A DNA stretch of 42,861 bases, taken from contig NZ_LABY01000034.1 in the NCBI RefSeq assembly GCF_001043975.1, positions 1-42,861 of the forward strand, written 5' to 3'. The notes under the pieces are model-generated. The model did not search any database. It saw nothing but the letters and a program-made list of their open reading frames with translations, and was not told the DNA's origin. A program made the translations under genes and the position numbers. Source of the DNA: Methylobacterium variabile (lineage in GTDB: Bacteria; Pseudomonadota; Alphaproteobacteria; Rhizobiales; Beijerinckiaceae). Shown here one piece after another: positions 1 through 10,644 of this stretch (positions are counted from its first letter, which is position 1; each line of letters starts with the position of its first letter).

Positions 1-65
1 AACCTAAGCGCGGCGGTATAAAGCGGAACGCATTCCGCTCTGTCCTGCACGCTCAGCGGCTCTTG

Positions 66-99
66 ATCCCGGGCTCTCGCCTTTGGCGAGCCCCGGGAT
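66..99. repeat. REP-like palindrome, copy 1
   Basis: An imperfect inverted repeat begins ATCCCGGG, turns over TTT flanked by TCGCC and GGCGA, and ends CCCGGGAT. The same element in inverted orientation occurs at 12051-12084, so it is a dispersed repeat and not a private terminator. It lies just beyond the 3' end of the minus-strand binding-protein gene and could also act there as a transcript-end hairpin. Confidence 0.7.
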
Positions 100-140
100 G
101 ACCCTGTGGGGTGGAGGTGTTTCCGCCAGGATCTCGACGC

Positions 141-1394
141 TTACTGCGTCAGCGGGCAACCACTCGCCTTGGCCGACAGGAACGCCTTGTCGGCGGGAAT
201 CGTGGCGAGCAGCTTGTAGTAGTCCCACGGCGCCTTCGACTCGGTCGGCGACTTGACCTGGAACAGGTACATGTCGTGGACCATGCGGCCGTTGGCCTGC
301 ACCTTGCCGCCGCGGCCGAAGAAGTCGTCGACCGGCAGCTCGCGCATCTTCGCCGCCACCGCGTCGGTGTCGTCGGTGCCGGCAGCCTTCACGGCCTTCA
401 GGTAGTGCAGCACCGACGAGTAGGTGCCGGCCTGGATCATGTTCGGCATCTTGCCGGTCTTGGCCATGTAGCGCTTGGCGAAACCCCGGGACTGATCGTC
501 GAGGTCCCAGTAGTAGCCTTCCGTCAGCACGATGCCCTGCGCCGCCTTGAGGCCGAGGCCGTGCACCTCGGCGAGCGTGAACAGCAGCGCCGCGAGGCGC
601 TGCCCGCCCTGGACGATGCCGAACTCCGCCGCCTGCTTGATCGCGTTTGAGGTGTCGAGCCCCGCATTGGCGAGCCCGACGATCTTGGCGCCCGAGCCTT
701 GAGCCTGCAGCAGGAACGACGAGAAGTCCTGGGCGCTCAGGGGGTGGCGCACGGCGCCCACCACCTTGCCGCCCTTCTGGGTCACGTACTGGGTGACGTC
801 GGCCTGGAGCGCGGTGCCGAAGGCGTAGTCGGCGGTGAGGAAGAACCAGGTGTCGCCGCCGGTCTCGACCAGCGACCCGCCGGTGCCGACCGCCAGTGCG
901 TGGGTGTCGTAGGCCCAGTGGAAACCGTAGGGCGTGCACTGCTTGCCGGTGAGGTCGGAGGTCGCCGCGCCGTCGACGATCGTGATCTTGCGCTTCTCCT
1001 TCGACAGGCCCTGCACCGCGAGCGCCACCGAGGAGGTGGTGAGCTCCATGATCGCGTCGACCCGGTCGGTGTCGTACCATTGCCGGGCGATGTTCGAGGC
1101 GATGTCCGGCTTGTTCTGGTGGTCGGCATCGACGATCTGCACCGGCACGTCGAGCACCTTGCCCCCGAAATCCTCGACGGCCATCCGGGCCGCCTCGACC
1201 GAGCCGCGGCCGCCGAAATCGGCGTAGACGCCGGACTGGTCGTTGAGGATGCCGATCTTCACCACGCCGTCCGAGGCGCCCTTCTGCGCCGGGGCGGCGG
1301 TCGGGGGACCGCCCTGGGCCTGCGCGGCGAACGCGAGGGCGAGGCCGGCGGCGAGCGCGGTGGTGCGGGCGAGCGCCCGGCTCAAACGTGTCAT
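141..1394 (-). CDS. Liv-type ABC transporter substrate-binding protein
   Basis: This 417-residue periplasmic protein has an N-terminal signal peptide (basic start, hydrophobic stretch, AQAQG cleavage region near residue 27). The mature part opens VVKIGILNDQSGVYADFGG, the first strand of type I periplasmic-binding-protein folds that deliver branched-chain amino acids, amides or aromatic acids to Liv-type permeases. The second lobe carries the usual FFLTADYAFG and NMIQAGTYSSVLHYLKAV segments. No permease or ATPase is adjacent: the next gene, secA, is divergent, so this looks like an orphan binding protein whose partners lie elsewhere or which shares the Liv permease at 15-18 kb. The ATG at 1394 is followed directly by the signal sequence. 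The ligand cannot be told from sequence. Confidence 0.9.
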   Translation of the reverse strand: MTRLSRALARTTALAAGLALAFAAQAQGGPPTAAPAQKGASDGVVKIGILNDQSGVYADFGGRGSVEAARMAVEDFGGKVLDVPVQIVDADHQNKPDIASNIARQWYDTDRVDAIMELTTSSVALAVQGLSKEKRKITIVDGAATSDLTGKQCTPYGFHWAYDTHALAVGTGGSLVETGGDTWFFLTADYAFGTALQADVTQYVTQKGGKVVGAVRHPLSAQDFSSFLLQAQGSGAKIVGLANAGLDTSNAIKQAAEFGIVQGGQRLAALLFTLAEVHGLGLKAAQGIVLTEGYYWDLDDQSRGFAKRYMAKTGKMPNMIQAGTYSSVLHYLKAVKAAGTDDTDAVAAKMRELPVDDFFGRGGKVQANGRMVHDMYLFQVKSPTESKAPWDYYKLLATIPADKAFLSAKASGCPLTQ

Positions 1395-1486
1395 GTCTTC
1401 CTCCCCAGCCGCCTGCCTGACCCTGCGGCGGTTGTCCTGCGCGTGGCGGCAGGGCAGCTAGGGCGTTGCCGGGGCGGGAATCAAGC

Positions 1487-1505
1487 GGCGGGCCTCCGGC
1501 CCGCC
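1487..1505. other. Perfect 8-bp hairpin upstream of secA
   Basis: GGCGGGCC and GGCCCGCC flank a TCC loop in the divergent region between the binding-protein gene and secA. It could be a structured part of the secA leader or an upstream transcript end. AT-rich hexamers (TATATG near 1573, TATAAG near 1583) just downstream are candidate -10 boxes for secA, but no convincing -35 was found. Confidence 0.4.
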
Positions 1506-1636
1506 CCCCGTCTTTCGCAGCACGGCCACGGTTGTGCCGGCGCGCCCGCTGCCTTTTGGGTGCACGGCTCCCTATATGGGCCTATAAGGCGCCCGCGGCG
1601 CGCGCCCAGACTGTTACGATCGATCGCAGGTTCACG

Positions 1637-4507
<2,871 letters not shown>

Positions 4508-4535
4508 TGTCGGCGAGACACGAGGCTCGCGCATG

Positions 4536-4562
4536 AACCCTCCCCCTGTGCGGGGGAGGTTT
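4536..4562. terminator. Bidirectional terminator of secA and the convergent gene
   Basis: CCTCCCCC (4539-4546) pairs with GGGGGAGG (4552-4559) around a TGTGC loop. Two A residues lie on the 5' side and TTT on the 3' side. It sits between two convergent genes, 30 nt after the secA stop codon. Confidence 0.65.
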
Positions 4563-4588
4563 CCGGCGCGGGCAGCGCCCCGTTCGGC

Positions 4589-5035
4589 TCACATCGCCCG
4601 CATCTGCCGGTCGACGAACGCCTGCACGCTTCCGAAGCCCTCGGCCATCCGCTCGTTCACGCACATTTCCACGGTGGTGCCGTAGTACAGCATCCCGTGG
4701 CTCTTCTGCTTGCGGCACTCGGAGAGCGGCTTGGCGTAGAGGCTGCCGACCAGGAGGATGGGCAGGGCCAGCACCTTGGCGACGGTGGCGAGAGCGCCGA
4801 GCCAGTGGCCGGGCCGGCGATCGGGCCGCGGGTAGGCCGGCGCCCAGACGATCTCGACGGTGTGCACCTCGCGGGCACCGAGGCGGACCGGGAGTCGTGG
4901 CTCCGGCTCGACGCGCCGCGGCACGCGGACCGGGGCAGGCTCGACGTCGACTCGTTGGAGGGCCGTGGAAAGCTGACCAGTACCGCGGCGGGTCTCGGCG
5001 ATCATCCTGCGGAAGTCGTCGTTCGTCAGGGCCAT
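4589..5035 (-). CDS. Hypothetical single-pass membrane protein
   Basis: The 148-residue product is not recognised as a named family. Residues 1-60 are charged and soluble (starting MALTNDDFRRMIAETRRG). A single hydrophobic helix (ALATVAKVLALPILLVGSLYA) follows at about 80-100, and the C-terminal 45 residues contain two cysteines (ECRKQ, EMCVNE) and end FVDRQMRAM. If the N-terminus is cytoplasmic, the cysteines face the periplasm and may pair. The frame is open further upstream, but ATG at 5035 starts a plausible protein; the ribosome-binding site is weak, so the start is uncertain. It is convergent with secA. Confidence 0.6.
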   Translation of the reverse strand: MALTNDDFRRMIAETRRGTGQLSTALQRVDVEPAPVRVPRRVEPEPRLPVRLGAREVHTVEIVWAPAYPRPDRRPGHWLGALATVAKVLALPILLVGSLYAKPLSECRKQKSHGMLYYGTTVEMCVNERMAEGFGSVQAFVDRQMRAM

Positions 5036-5220
5036 TGCTGCCGTCTCATCCCGAAGTGAGGCACCCTGTGCCTCGGTTCCCGGGACCTGTGCTTCTGGCG
5101 TGCCAGCGGAAACAGACGGCAACAATGCCGGACCGGGACATGTCCCAGGGTAAGGACGTTGCAGGACGGGGCGCGGGGTCCCGCTCGTTTCCCGATTGTT
5201 TCAGAGTGGCGCAGGCCGCG

Positions 5221-5718
5221 TCACCGGGCGGGCGCCCCCTCCCCGGTCCCGAGCTGCTTCTCGTAGCGCCAGGCGGTCGTGCCGTCCTCGTAGTAGTCCG
5301 CGATCGTCTCGAAGCGCCGGTAGCCGGCGCGCTCGTAGAGGCGGATGCCGGCGCCGTTGTCCTCGCGGACCTCCAGGCGCAGCCGGTCGCAGCCATGGGC
5401 CAGGGCCTCGGACTCGGCGGCCTCGAGCAGCACCCGGCCGAGGCCGGTTCCGGCCCGGCTCGGCGCCACCGCGATCGAGGACAGGCGGGCGCGCCGGCTG
5501 CCGCGCCGGCGCTCGATCGTGGCGGCGCCGACCAAGACCGCCCCATCGAGGGCGACGAGGAGCGAGATCGACGGCGATCCGATGGCGTGGCGGATCGCCC
5601 GCCGCTCCGCCCGGTCGCTGGCGAAGGCCGCGGCCTCGAGGGCCATCAAGGCATCGAGGTCCTCGCTGCGCGCCGGCCGGATGGCGACGGCCGGGCGTCC
5701 GGCGGGGTGGCCGCTCAC
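5221..5718 (-). CDS. RimI-like GNAT N-acetyltransferase
   Basis: This 165-residue acetyl-CoA-dependent transferase has a typical GNAT fold. An N-terminal strand (AIRPARSEDLDALMALE) is followed by the central RLSSIAVAPSRAGTGLGRVLLEAAE, which holds the Q/RxxGxG/A pyrophosphate loop (RAGTGLG), and by LEVREDNGAGIRLYERAGYRR, as in ribosomal-protein-alanine acetyltransferases. The GTG start overlaps the stop codon of the upstream glucan gene (GTGA), so the two are translationally coupled. The family may acetylate protein N-termini or small molecules, and the substrate cannot be told here. Confidence 0.88.
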   Translation of the reverse strand: MSGHPAGRPAVAIRPARSEDLDALMALEAAAFASDRAERRAIRHAIGSPSISLLVALDGAVLVGAATIERRRGSRRARLSSIAVAPSRAGTGLGRVLLEAAESEALAHGCDRLRLEVREDNGAGIRLYERAGYRRFETIADYYEDGTTAWRYEKQLGTGEGAPAR

Positions 5719-7334
5719 GCGGCGGTCCACGGATAGGTCCAGGTCTCGGTCAGGGTCTGGCCGCGGGCGCGCAGGAAGGCCCGCAGGTCCGTCGACTGGC
5801 CGGCCTGGTCGAGCCGCACGTCGATGGCGGCGCGAAACCCCTTCACGTGCAGGTTCGGCACCAGCGAGACCGCGGTGATCTTGCCCTGCGTGGTCGAGGG
5901 CACGATCTCGACCGCCTTCGGGTCGCCGAGCCAGTAGGCGAGGTCGCCACCCGAGAAGTCGACGAGGAAGCGCCGCGTGCGCGGATCGCTGCCCTCGGCC
6001 GAGCCGCCGCTGGCGGTCGTGCGGGCGACGTAGGTGTTCACCACCCGGCCGCCGGGATGCAGGTCGTCGGTCTCGGCGAGCGCCCGCACCGTGTAGGACA
6101 GCTCCACCGCCTCGCCGGGCTTGTAGGGCTCCTTCGGTTGCCAGGAGGCCACGATGTTGTCGTGGGTCTCGTTCTCGGTCGGCAGCTCGACGAGGCGCAC
6201 CGTGCCCTCTCCCCACTCGCCCTGCGGCTCGACCCAGTAGCCCGGGCGGCGGTGGTAGAACGCCTCGAGGTCCTGGTAGTCCTCGAACACCCGGTCGCGC
6301 TGCATCAGCCCGAATCCCTTCGGGTTGCGGTCCTCGAAGGCGGAGATCCAGCGCTCCTTCGGGTTGCGCAGGGGCCGCCAGATCCACTCGCCGCTGCCGG
6401 AATGCATCAGCAGCCCGTCGGAATCGTGCAGCTCGGGCCGGTAATCGTCCGAGTGGTGGCGGTCGTTCTCGCCGATGAAGAACATCGAGGTCAGCGGTGC
6501 GATGCCGATCGCGGCGATCTCCCGCCGCGGGTGCAGCGAGCAGCGCACGTCGACCACGGTCTCGTCGCCCGGATAGACCAGGAACTGGAACGCGCCGGTG
6601 CAGGACGGCCCGTCGAGCAGGCCGTAGATCACCGCCCGGTCGGCGCCCTTCGGCGGCATCTCGATCCAGAACTCGCGGAAGACCGGGAATTCCTCCGGGC
6701 CGCCGACGCCCTCGACGTTGACGGCGAGCCCCCGCGCCGAGAGCCCGTAGAGCTGGTCGCGCCCGAGGAAGCGGTAGTAGCTGGCGCCCAGGAACGAGAT
6801 CAGCTCGTCGAGGAGGCCGGGCTTGTTGAGCGGGTAGTGCAGCCGGAAGCCCGCGAAGCCGAGATTGACCGGAAGCGGCTTGTCGATGGCGGTGCGGCCG
6901 TAATCGAACAGGCCGGGCTGGTAGGGAATCGGCGTCGGCACCCCGTCGCGGACCACGTTCACGGTCACGGGGCGGGTGTAGAGGAAGCCGAGGTGGAAGA
7001 GCTGGAGCCGGAACGGCCCGTCCTGGTCCGCCAGCAGGGCGCGGTCGGGCCTGAAGCGGATGTCGCGCCAGGCGTCGTAGTCGAGCGAGGCGAGCGGCGC
7101 CGGCAGGGCCGGCACGTTGGCCTCGAAGGGCGCGCCGGCGAGCGCCCGCGCCCGCCGCACCACCTCGTCGAAGCGGAAGCGCGGCGGCCCGGACGGGGCC
7201 GGGCTCGGGGCCGGCGGCGGCAGGGCGCTCGGGCCGGGCTGGGTCGGCCCGACCTGGGCGGAGGCCGGCCCGGTCAGGGCGGCGGAGGAGAGCAGGCCGG
7301 CGATGAGCGCGCGGCGGGAGGGTGCGATCGTCAT
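5715..7334 (-). CDS. opgG: Periplasmic glucan biosynthesis protein, OpgG/OpgD (MdoG) family
   Basis: OpgG/OpgD proteins act in the periplasm on the backbone of osmoregulated beta-glucans. The 539-residue product begins with a twin-arginine-like export signal (PSRRALIAGLLSSAAL), which in enterobacteria is typical of OpgD rather than OpgG, so the paralogue assignment is open. A proline-rich linker is followed by the full MdoG domain: RFRFDEVVRRARALA, LDYDAWRDIRFRP, the SFLGASYYRFLG motif, GENDRHHSDDYRPELHDSDGL, and the Ig-like C-terminal part. No opgH glucosyltransferase lies in the window. It overlaps the downstream acetyltransferase by four bases. Its leader contains a 7-bp hairpin (7354-7372). 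Confidence 0.93.
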   Translation of the reverse strand: MTIAPSRRALIAGLLSSAALTGPASAQVGPTQPGPSALPPPAPSPAPSGPPRFRFDEVVRRARALAGAPFEANVPALPAPLASLDYDAWRDIRFRPDRALLADQDGPFRLQLFHLGFLYTRPVTVNVVRDGVPTPIPYQPGLFDYGRTAIDKPLPVNLGFAGFRLHYPLNKPGLLDELISFLGASYYRFLGRDQLYGLSARGLAVNVEGVGGPEEFPVFREFWIEMPPKGADRAVIYGLLDGPSCTGAFQFLVYPGDETVVDVRCSLHPRREIAAIGIAPLTSMFFIGENDRHHSDDYRPELHDSDGLLMHSGSGEWIWRPLRNPKERWISAFEDRNPKGFGLMQRDRVFEDYQDLEAFYHRRPGYWVEPQGEWGEGTVRLVELPTENETHDNIVASWQPKEPYKPGEAVELSYTVRALAETDDLHPGGRVVNTYVARTTASGGSAEGSDPRTRRFLVDFSGGDLAYWLGDPKAVEIVPSTTQGKITAVSLVPNLHVKGFRAAIDVRLDQAGQSTDLRAFLRARGQTLTETWTYPWTAA

Positions 7335-8028
7335 GGTGTCCAGAAGAGTAAGGCGCGCGTGCTGAACGCGCGCGTGCGCGTCGCCGGCTGAATGGCGCGT
7401 CCGGTGCCGCTTGAGAAGGCCCCGCCAGCCGAACGCGTCGCTGCGAGCAGGCTCCGCCGTGTCCGGCGCGCCACGGTGGGGAAATCCGGCGAAATTCTGC
7501 GCGGTGGGGGTTGCGGCGGAGGGGCATGGCCCGTATCTACCGCCTTGCCCAATTTCGCACGTGCCTGTGGCCGCGTGCCGGTTGGTGGGCATCCGGACAA
7601 GAGGCCGGACAGCCGCCAGGGGTCTTAAAGGATCGATGGTCGGGAAGGGTGGATCCCTCCGGCCGGCATCCAGGTGGCGACACCGGACCCCGACAACAAC
7701 CGGCAGCCGGAGGCAAAACCGGCGAACCCCGCTCTCCACGGGGGACGCAGCTTAAAGCAACGACGAACGGGCTTTTTTGGTCTCGTCGGCCCTCCAAAGG
7801 CTGACACCGAAGAGGCTTGTTTCTCCTTGCCCCGAGTGCGGATCGGGTTTCCCCGTTCCAAGCAAAGGCAGCTTCCGGGTGCTCTGCGCCCGCGCCGCAT
7901 GGCGTGTCTCCACAGCACGCAGGCGCCGCGCCGCATCGCCCCCTGACGCCGGACGGCCGACGCGCGCCGTCTCGATCTCGACATCGGGGTCCCGCGGGAG
8001 CCCTCTCGAACCTTTGGTGGGGATGATC
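7335..8028 (+). promoter_or_regulatory. Long divergent region and structured leader of ornithine decarboxylase (candidate speF-type leader)
   Basis: Roughly 690 bases separate opgG from the decarboxylase and hold no convincing gene. Visible elements are a hairpin CGACGA/TCGTCG at 7761-7788 enclosing a T6 run, a possible 15-codon leader ORF at 7899-7946 (starts MACLHSTQ, two adjacent Arg), GC-rich self-complementary tracts, and the GGTGGGG ribosome-binding site at 8016-8022. Alphaproteobacterial ornithine decarboxylase genes are known to be preceded by a conserved RNA element called the speF motif. Position and length fit, but I could not align the consensus, so this assignment is inference. 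Confidence 0.4.
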
Positions 8029-9195
8029 ATGACCGATCGCATCCGCGACTTCCTGCGCGTGCGCCGCGAGCTCGGCCGGGATGAGGGTCCCGTGATGGTC
8101 CTCGACCTCGACGTCGTGCGCGACAACTACACCGCCTTCGCCCGCGCCCTGCCGGACACCCGGGTGTTCTACGCCGTCAAGGCCAACCCGGCCCCCGAGG
8201 TGCTGCGCGCGCTCGCCGAGATGGGCTCCTGCTTCGACACCGCCTCGGTGGTCGAGATCCAGATGGCCCTCTCCGCCGGCGCCACCGCCGACCGGGTCTC
8301 GTTCGGCAACACCATCAAGAAGGAGCGCTGCATCGCCCGCGCCCTCCAGCTCGGCGTGCGACTCTTCGCGGTCGACTGCCAGGCCGAGGTCGACAAGATC
8401 GCCCGGGCGGCGGACGCGGTCAAGGTTGCCCGCGAGGACGTGCAGGTGTTCTGCCGCATCCTCTGCGACGGCGCCGGCGCCGAGTGGCCGCTGTCGCGCA
8501 AGTTCGGCTGCGTGCCGGAGATGGCGGTGGACGTGCTCGAGCACGGCTACCGCGCCGGCCTGCACGCCTACGGCGTGTCGTTCCACGTCGGCTCGCAGCA
8601 GGGCAACACCGAGGCCTGGGACGGGGCGCTGGCCTCCGCCTCGATGATCTTCCGCGAGTGCGGCCTGCGCGGCATCCACCTGTCGATGGTCAACCTCGGC
8701 GGCGGCTTCCCGACCAAGTACCTCAAGGCGGTGCCGGGCGTGGAATCCTACGGCGACGCGATCTTCCGGGCGCTGACCAAGCACTTCGGCAACCAGCTGC
8801 CGGAGACGATCATCGAGCCGGGCCGCGGCATGGTCGGCAACGCGGGCGTCATCGAGGCCGAGGTCGTCCTCGTCTCGCAGAAGTCCGACGCCGCCGACGA
8901 GGTGCGCTGGGTCTACCTCGACATCGGCAAGTTCGGCGGCCTCGCCGAGACGATGGACGAGTCGATCCGCTACCGCATCCGCACCGACCACGACGAGGAC
9001 CGCACGGTCCCCTGCGTGCTCGCCGGCCCGACCTGCGACTCGGCCGACGTGCTCTACGAGAAGACCCCGTATCCGCTGCCGATCTCGCTCGCGATCGGCG
9101 ACAAGGTGCTGATCGAGGGTGCGGGCGCCTACACCACCACCTACGCGGCGGTGGCGTTCAACGGCTTCCCGCCGCTCCAGTCCTACGTGATCTGA
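8029..9195 (+). CDS. Ornithine decarboxylase, PLP-dependent fold type III
   Basis: The enzyme removes CO2 from ornithine (possibly also lysine) to make putrescine in the cytoplasm. The 388-residue protein has the alanine-racemase-like barrel with PLP lysine K51 in FYAVKANP, HVGSQ (186-190), the phosphate-binding EPGRG (263-267), and the catalytic-dimer motif CDSADVLYE with Cys336 and Asp337. It is shorter than eukaryotic ODC, as is usual for the alphaproteobacterial group. The ATG at 8023 touches the ribosome-binding site; the next ATG at 8029 is 6 nt from it and is preferred. Downstream is a hairpin and then a GNAT gene that commonly accompanies this gene in rhizobial relatives. Confidence 0.93.
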   Translation: MTDRIRDFLRVRRELGRDEGPVMVLDLDVVRDNYTAFARALPDTRVFYAVKANPAPEVLRALAEMGSCFDTASVVEIQMALSAGATADRVSFGNTIKKERCIARALQLGVRLFAVDCQAEVDKIARAADAVKVAREDVQVFCRILCDGAGAEWPLSRKFGCVPEMAVDVLEHGYRAGLHAYGVSFHVGSQQGNTEAWDGALASASMIFRECGLRGIHLSMVNLGGGFPTKYLKAVPGVESYGDAIFRALTKHFGNQLPETIIEPGRGMVGNAGVIEAEVVLVSQKSDAADEVRWVYLDIGKFGGLAETMDESIRYRIRTDHDEDRTVPCVLAGPTCDSADVLYEKTPYPLPISLAIGDKVLIEGAGAYTTTYAAVAFNGFPPLQSYVI

Positions 9196-9201
9196 CGAAT
9201 C

Positions 9202-9222
9202 GGCGCCCACCCTGTGGGCGCC
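9202..9222 (+). terminator. Hairpin after ornithine decarboxylase
   Basis: GGCGCCCAC and GTGGGCGCC form a perfect 9-bp stem with a CCT loop, six bases after the stop codon. No T-run follows, so it may attenuate transcription or protect the 3' end more than fully terminate. Confidence 0.5.
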
Positions 9223-9379
9223 GGCCTCGCAAGCGGAACGATGCGCCGGACCCGCCGTTATCGGGGTCGGGCGCGTTCGCGCCATCCTCAGCCATCCGAA
9301 AAGTCCCGGACGGCCCGCCGCGTGCGGCGGGTGCGAGGGCTGTTCTTTCCCCGTTTTCGAGTATCGGGAGGGTACGGCC

Positions 9380-9916
9380 GTGATCCAGATCCGCGACGAG
9401 CGCGCCGCCGACATCGCCGCCCGCGAGCACCTGCTCGACGCGTGCTTCGGCGAGGCCCGCTTCACCAAGACCTGCGAGCGCCTGCGCGAGGGGCGGCTTC
9501 CGGCGGAAGGCCTCGCCCTCGTGGTCGAGATGGACGGCCGCCTGGTCGCCACCGTGCGGCTGTGGGACGTCGAGGCCGGCGGCATGCCCGCCCTGATGCT
9601 CGGGCCGATCGCCGTCGACCCGGCGCTCCACGGGCTCGGCATCGGCAACAAGCTGATGCGCGAGGCGCTCGCCCGCGCCGCTGCCCTCGGCCATCGGGCG
9701 GTGATCCTGGTGGGGGACGCGCCCTACTACGCGCGCTTCGGCTTCACCCAGGAGCGGGTCGGCACCTTGAGCCTGCCGGGCCCCTACGCGCCGGAGCGGT
9801 TCCTCGCGCTCGACCTCGCGCCGGGCGCGCTCGACGGCGCGAGCGGCATGGTGCGGGCGACCGGGCGGGGGGTGCCGAGTGCGCTGCCGGCGGAGGAGTT
9901 CCGCGTCGCGGCGTGA
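9380..9916 (+). CDS. GNAT family N-acetyltransferase
   Basis: The 178-residue product has the GNAT signature MLGPIAVDPALHGLGIGNKLMREAL, with acetyl-CoA loop HGLGIG, followed by VILVGDAPYYARFGFTQ, the pattern of the YhbS-like branch. It starts with GTG at 9380 preceded by GGGAGG at 9366-9371. It lies 184 nt after the ornithine decarboxylase on the same strand, which suggests a role in polyamine acetylation, but this is guilt by association only. It is convergent with the TetR gene across a strong hairpin. Confidence 0.88.
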   Translation: MIQIRDERAADIAAREHLLDACFGEARFTKTCERLREGRLPAEGLALVVEMDGRLVATVRLWDVEAGGMPALMLGPIAVDPALHGLGIGNKLMREALARAAALGHRAVILVGDAPYYARFGFTQERVGTLSLPGPYAPERFLALDLAPGALDGASGMVRATGRGVPSALPAEEFRVAA

Positions 9917-9923
9917 TTGGGCA

Positions 9924-9941
9924 GGGCGGGTTCTCCCGCCC
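9924..9941. terminator. Terminator hairpin between GNAT and TetR genes
   Basis: GGGCGGG (9924-9930) and CCCGCCC (9935-9941) form a perfect 7-bp stem over TTCT. It is located between convergent genes. Confidence 0.55.
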
Positions 9942-9975
9942 CGCGCTGCTTGTAATCTTCAAGCGTTGAGGCTGC

Positions 9976-10617
9976 TCAGCAGCCGCCTATCCCCCCCACC
10001 GCCCTCACTTCCTTCGCCCTCTCCTCCGCGATCCCGCGCGCCCCCTCTGCGATCAGCCGCGTGACGAGGTCCGCGTAATCCGCCCGGCTCAGCCCGGCCG
10101 CCGGCCTGAACCAGAGATAGTGCCAGTTGACCATGCCGAAGAACGACATGGTCACGGGCTTGAGCAGAGCCGTGCCGGCAAGATGGGGAGCGACGCCGGC
10201 GATCGCCTCGGAGAAGAGGCGGACCAGCTCGCGCTCGCTCGCCTTCAGCTCCGCCTGCCGCTCGCCCGAGAGCAGGCCGAGGTGGTTGATCTGCACCTTG
10301 TGCTGGGCGTCGGCGTCCCGGTAGGCCTCAAGCAGCGCGCCGGTGAGGCTGCGCAGGCGCGGCTCCGGGGCGAGGCCCGGGCGGTCGGCGGCCTCGACCG
10401 CTTCCAGCAGCTCCTCGAGGTGCAGCCGGATCACGTCGAACAGGATCTCGTCCTTGTCGCGGTAGTAGTGGTAGAGGTTCGCCTTCGAGACGCCGCAGGC
10501 CTCGGCGATCCGGCTCATCGAGGCGCGGTCGTAGCCGTGGGCGGCAAACAGCTCGGCCGAGCGATCGAGGATCGCCCGGCGCTTGTCGTCGTAGTCGCTG
10601 GCGCGGGTGCGGGCCAT
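9976..10617 (-). CDS. paaR: TetR-family regulator of phenylacetate genes (PaaR-like)
   Basis: This 213-residue DNA-binding repressor has the TetR N-terminal helix-turn-helix at about residues 34-56 (SMSRIAEACGVSKANLYHYYRDKDEI) followed by an all-helical ligand domain with MSFFGMVNWHYLWFRPAAGLS. PaaR-type TetR proteins are released by phenylacetyl-CoA. Here the gene lies 27 nt after paaK on the same strand, so it would be autoregulated with the operon. The likely target is the palindrome at 13533-13552. The name is by family resemblance and context. Confidence 0.8.
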   Translation of the reverse strand: MARTRASDYDDKRRAILDRSAELFAAHGYDRASMSRIAEACGVSKANLYHYYRDKDEILFDVIRLHLEELLEAVEAADRPGLAPEPRLRSLTGALLEAYRDADAQHKVQINHLGLLSGERQAELKASERELVRLFSEAIAGVAPHLAGTALLKPVTMSFFGMVNWHYLWFRPAAGLSRADYADLVTRLIAEGARGIAEERAKEVRAVGGIGGC

Positions 10618-10644
10618 GAGGTCTCGTCGCTACCGGTCTCGTCG

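Noticed and set aside
7537..9651. Long minus-strand frame opposite the ornithine decarboxylase
   Set aside because: Antisense shadow of a gene with intact catalytic motifs; no start signals and no known domains.
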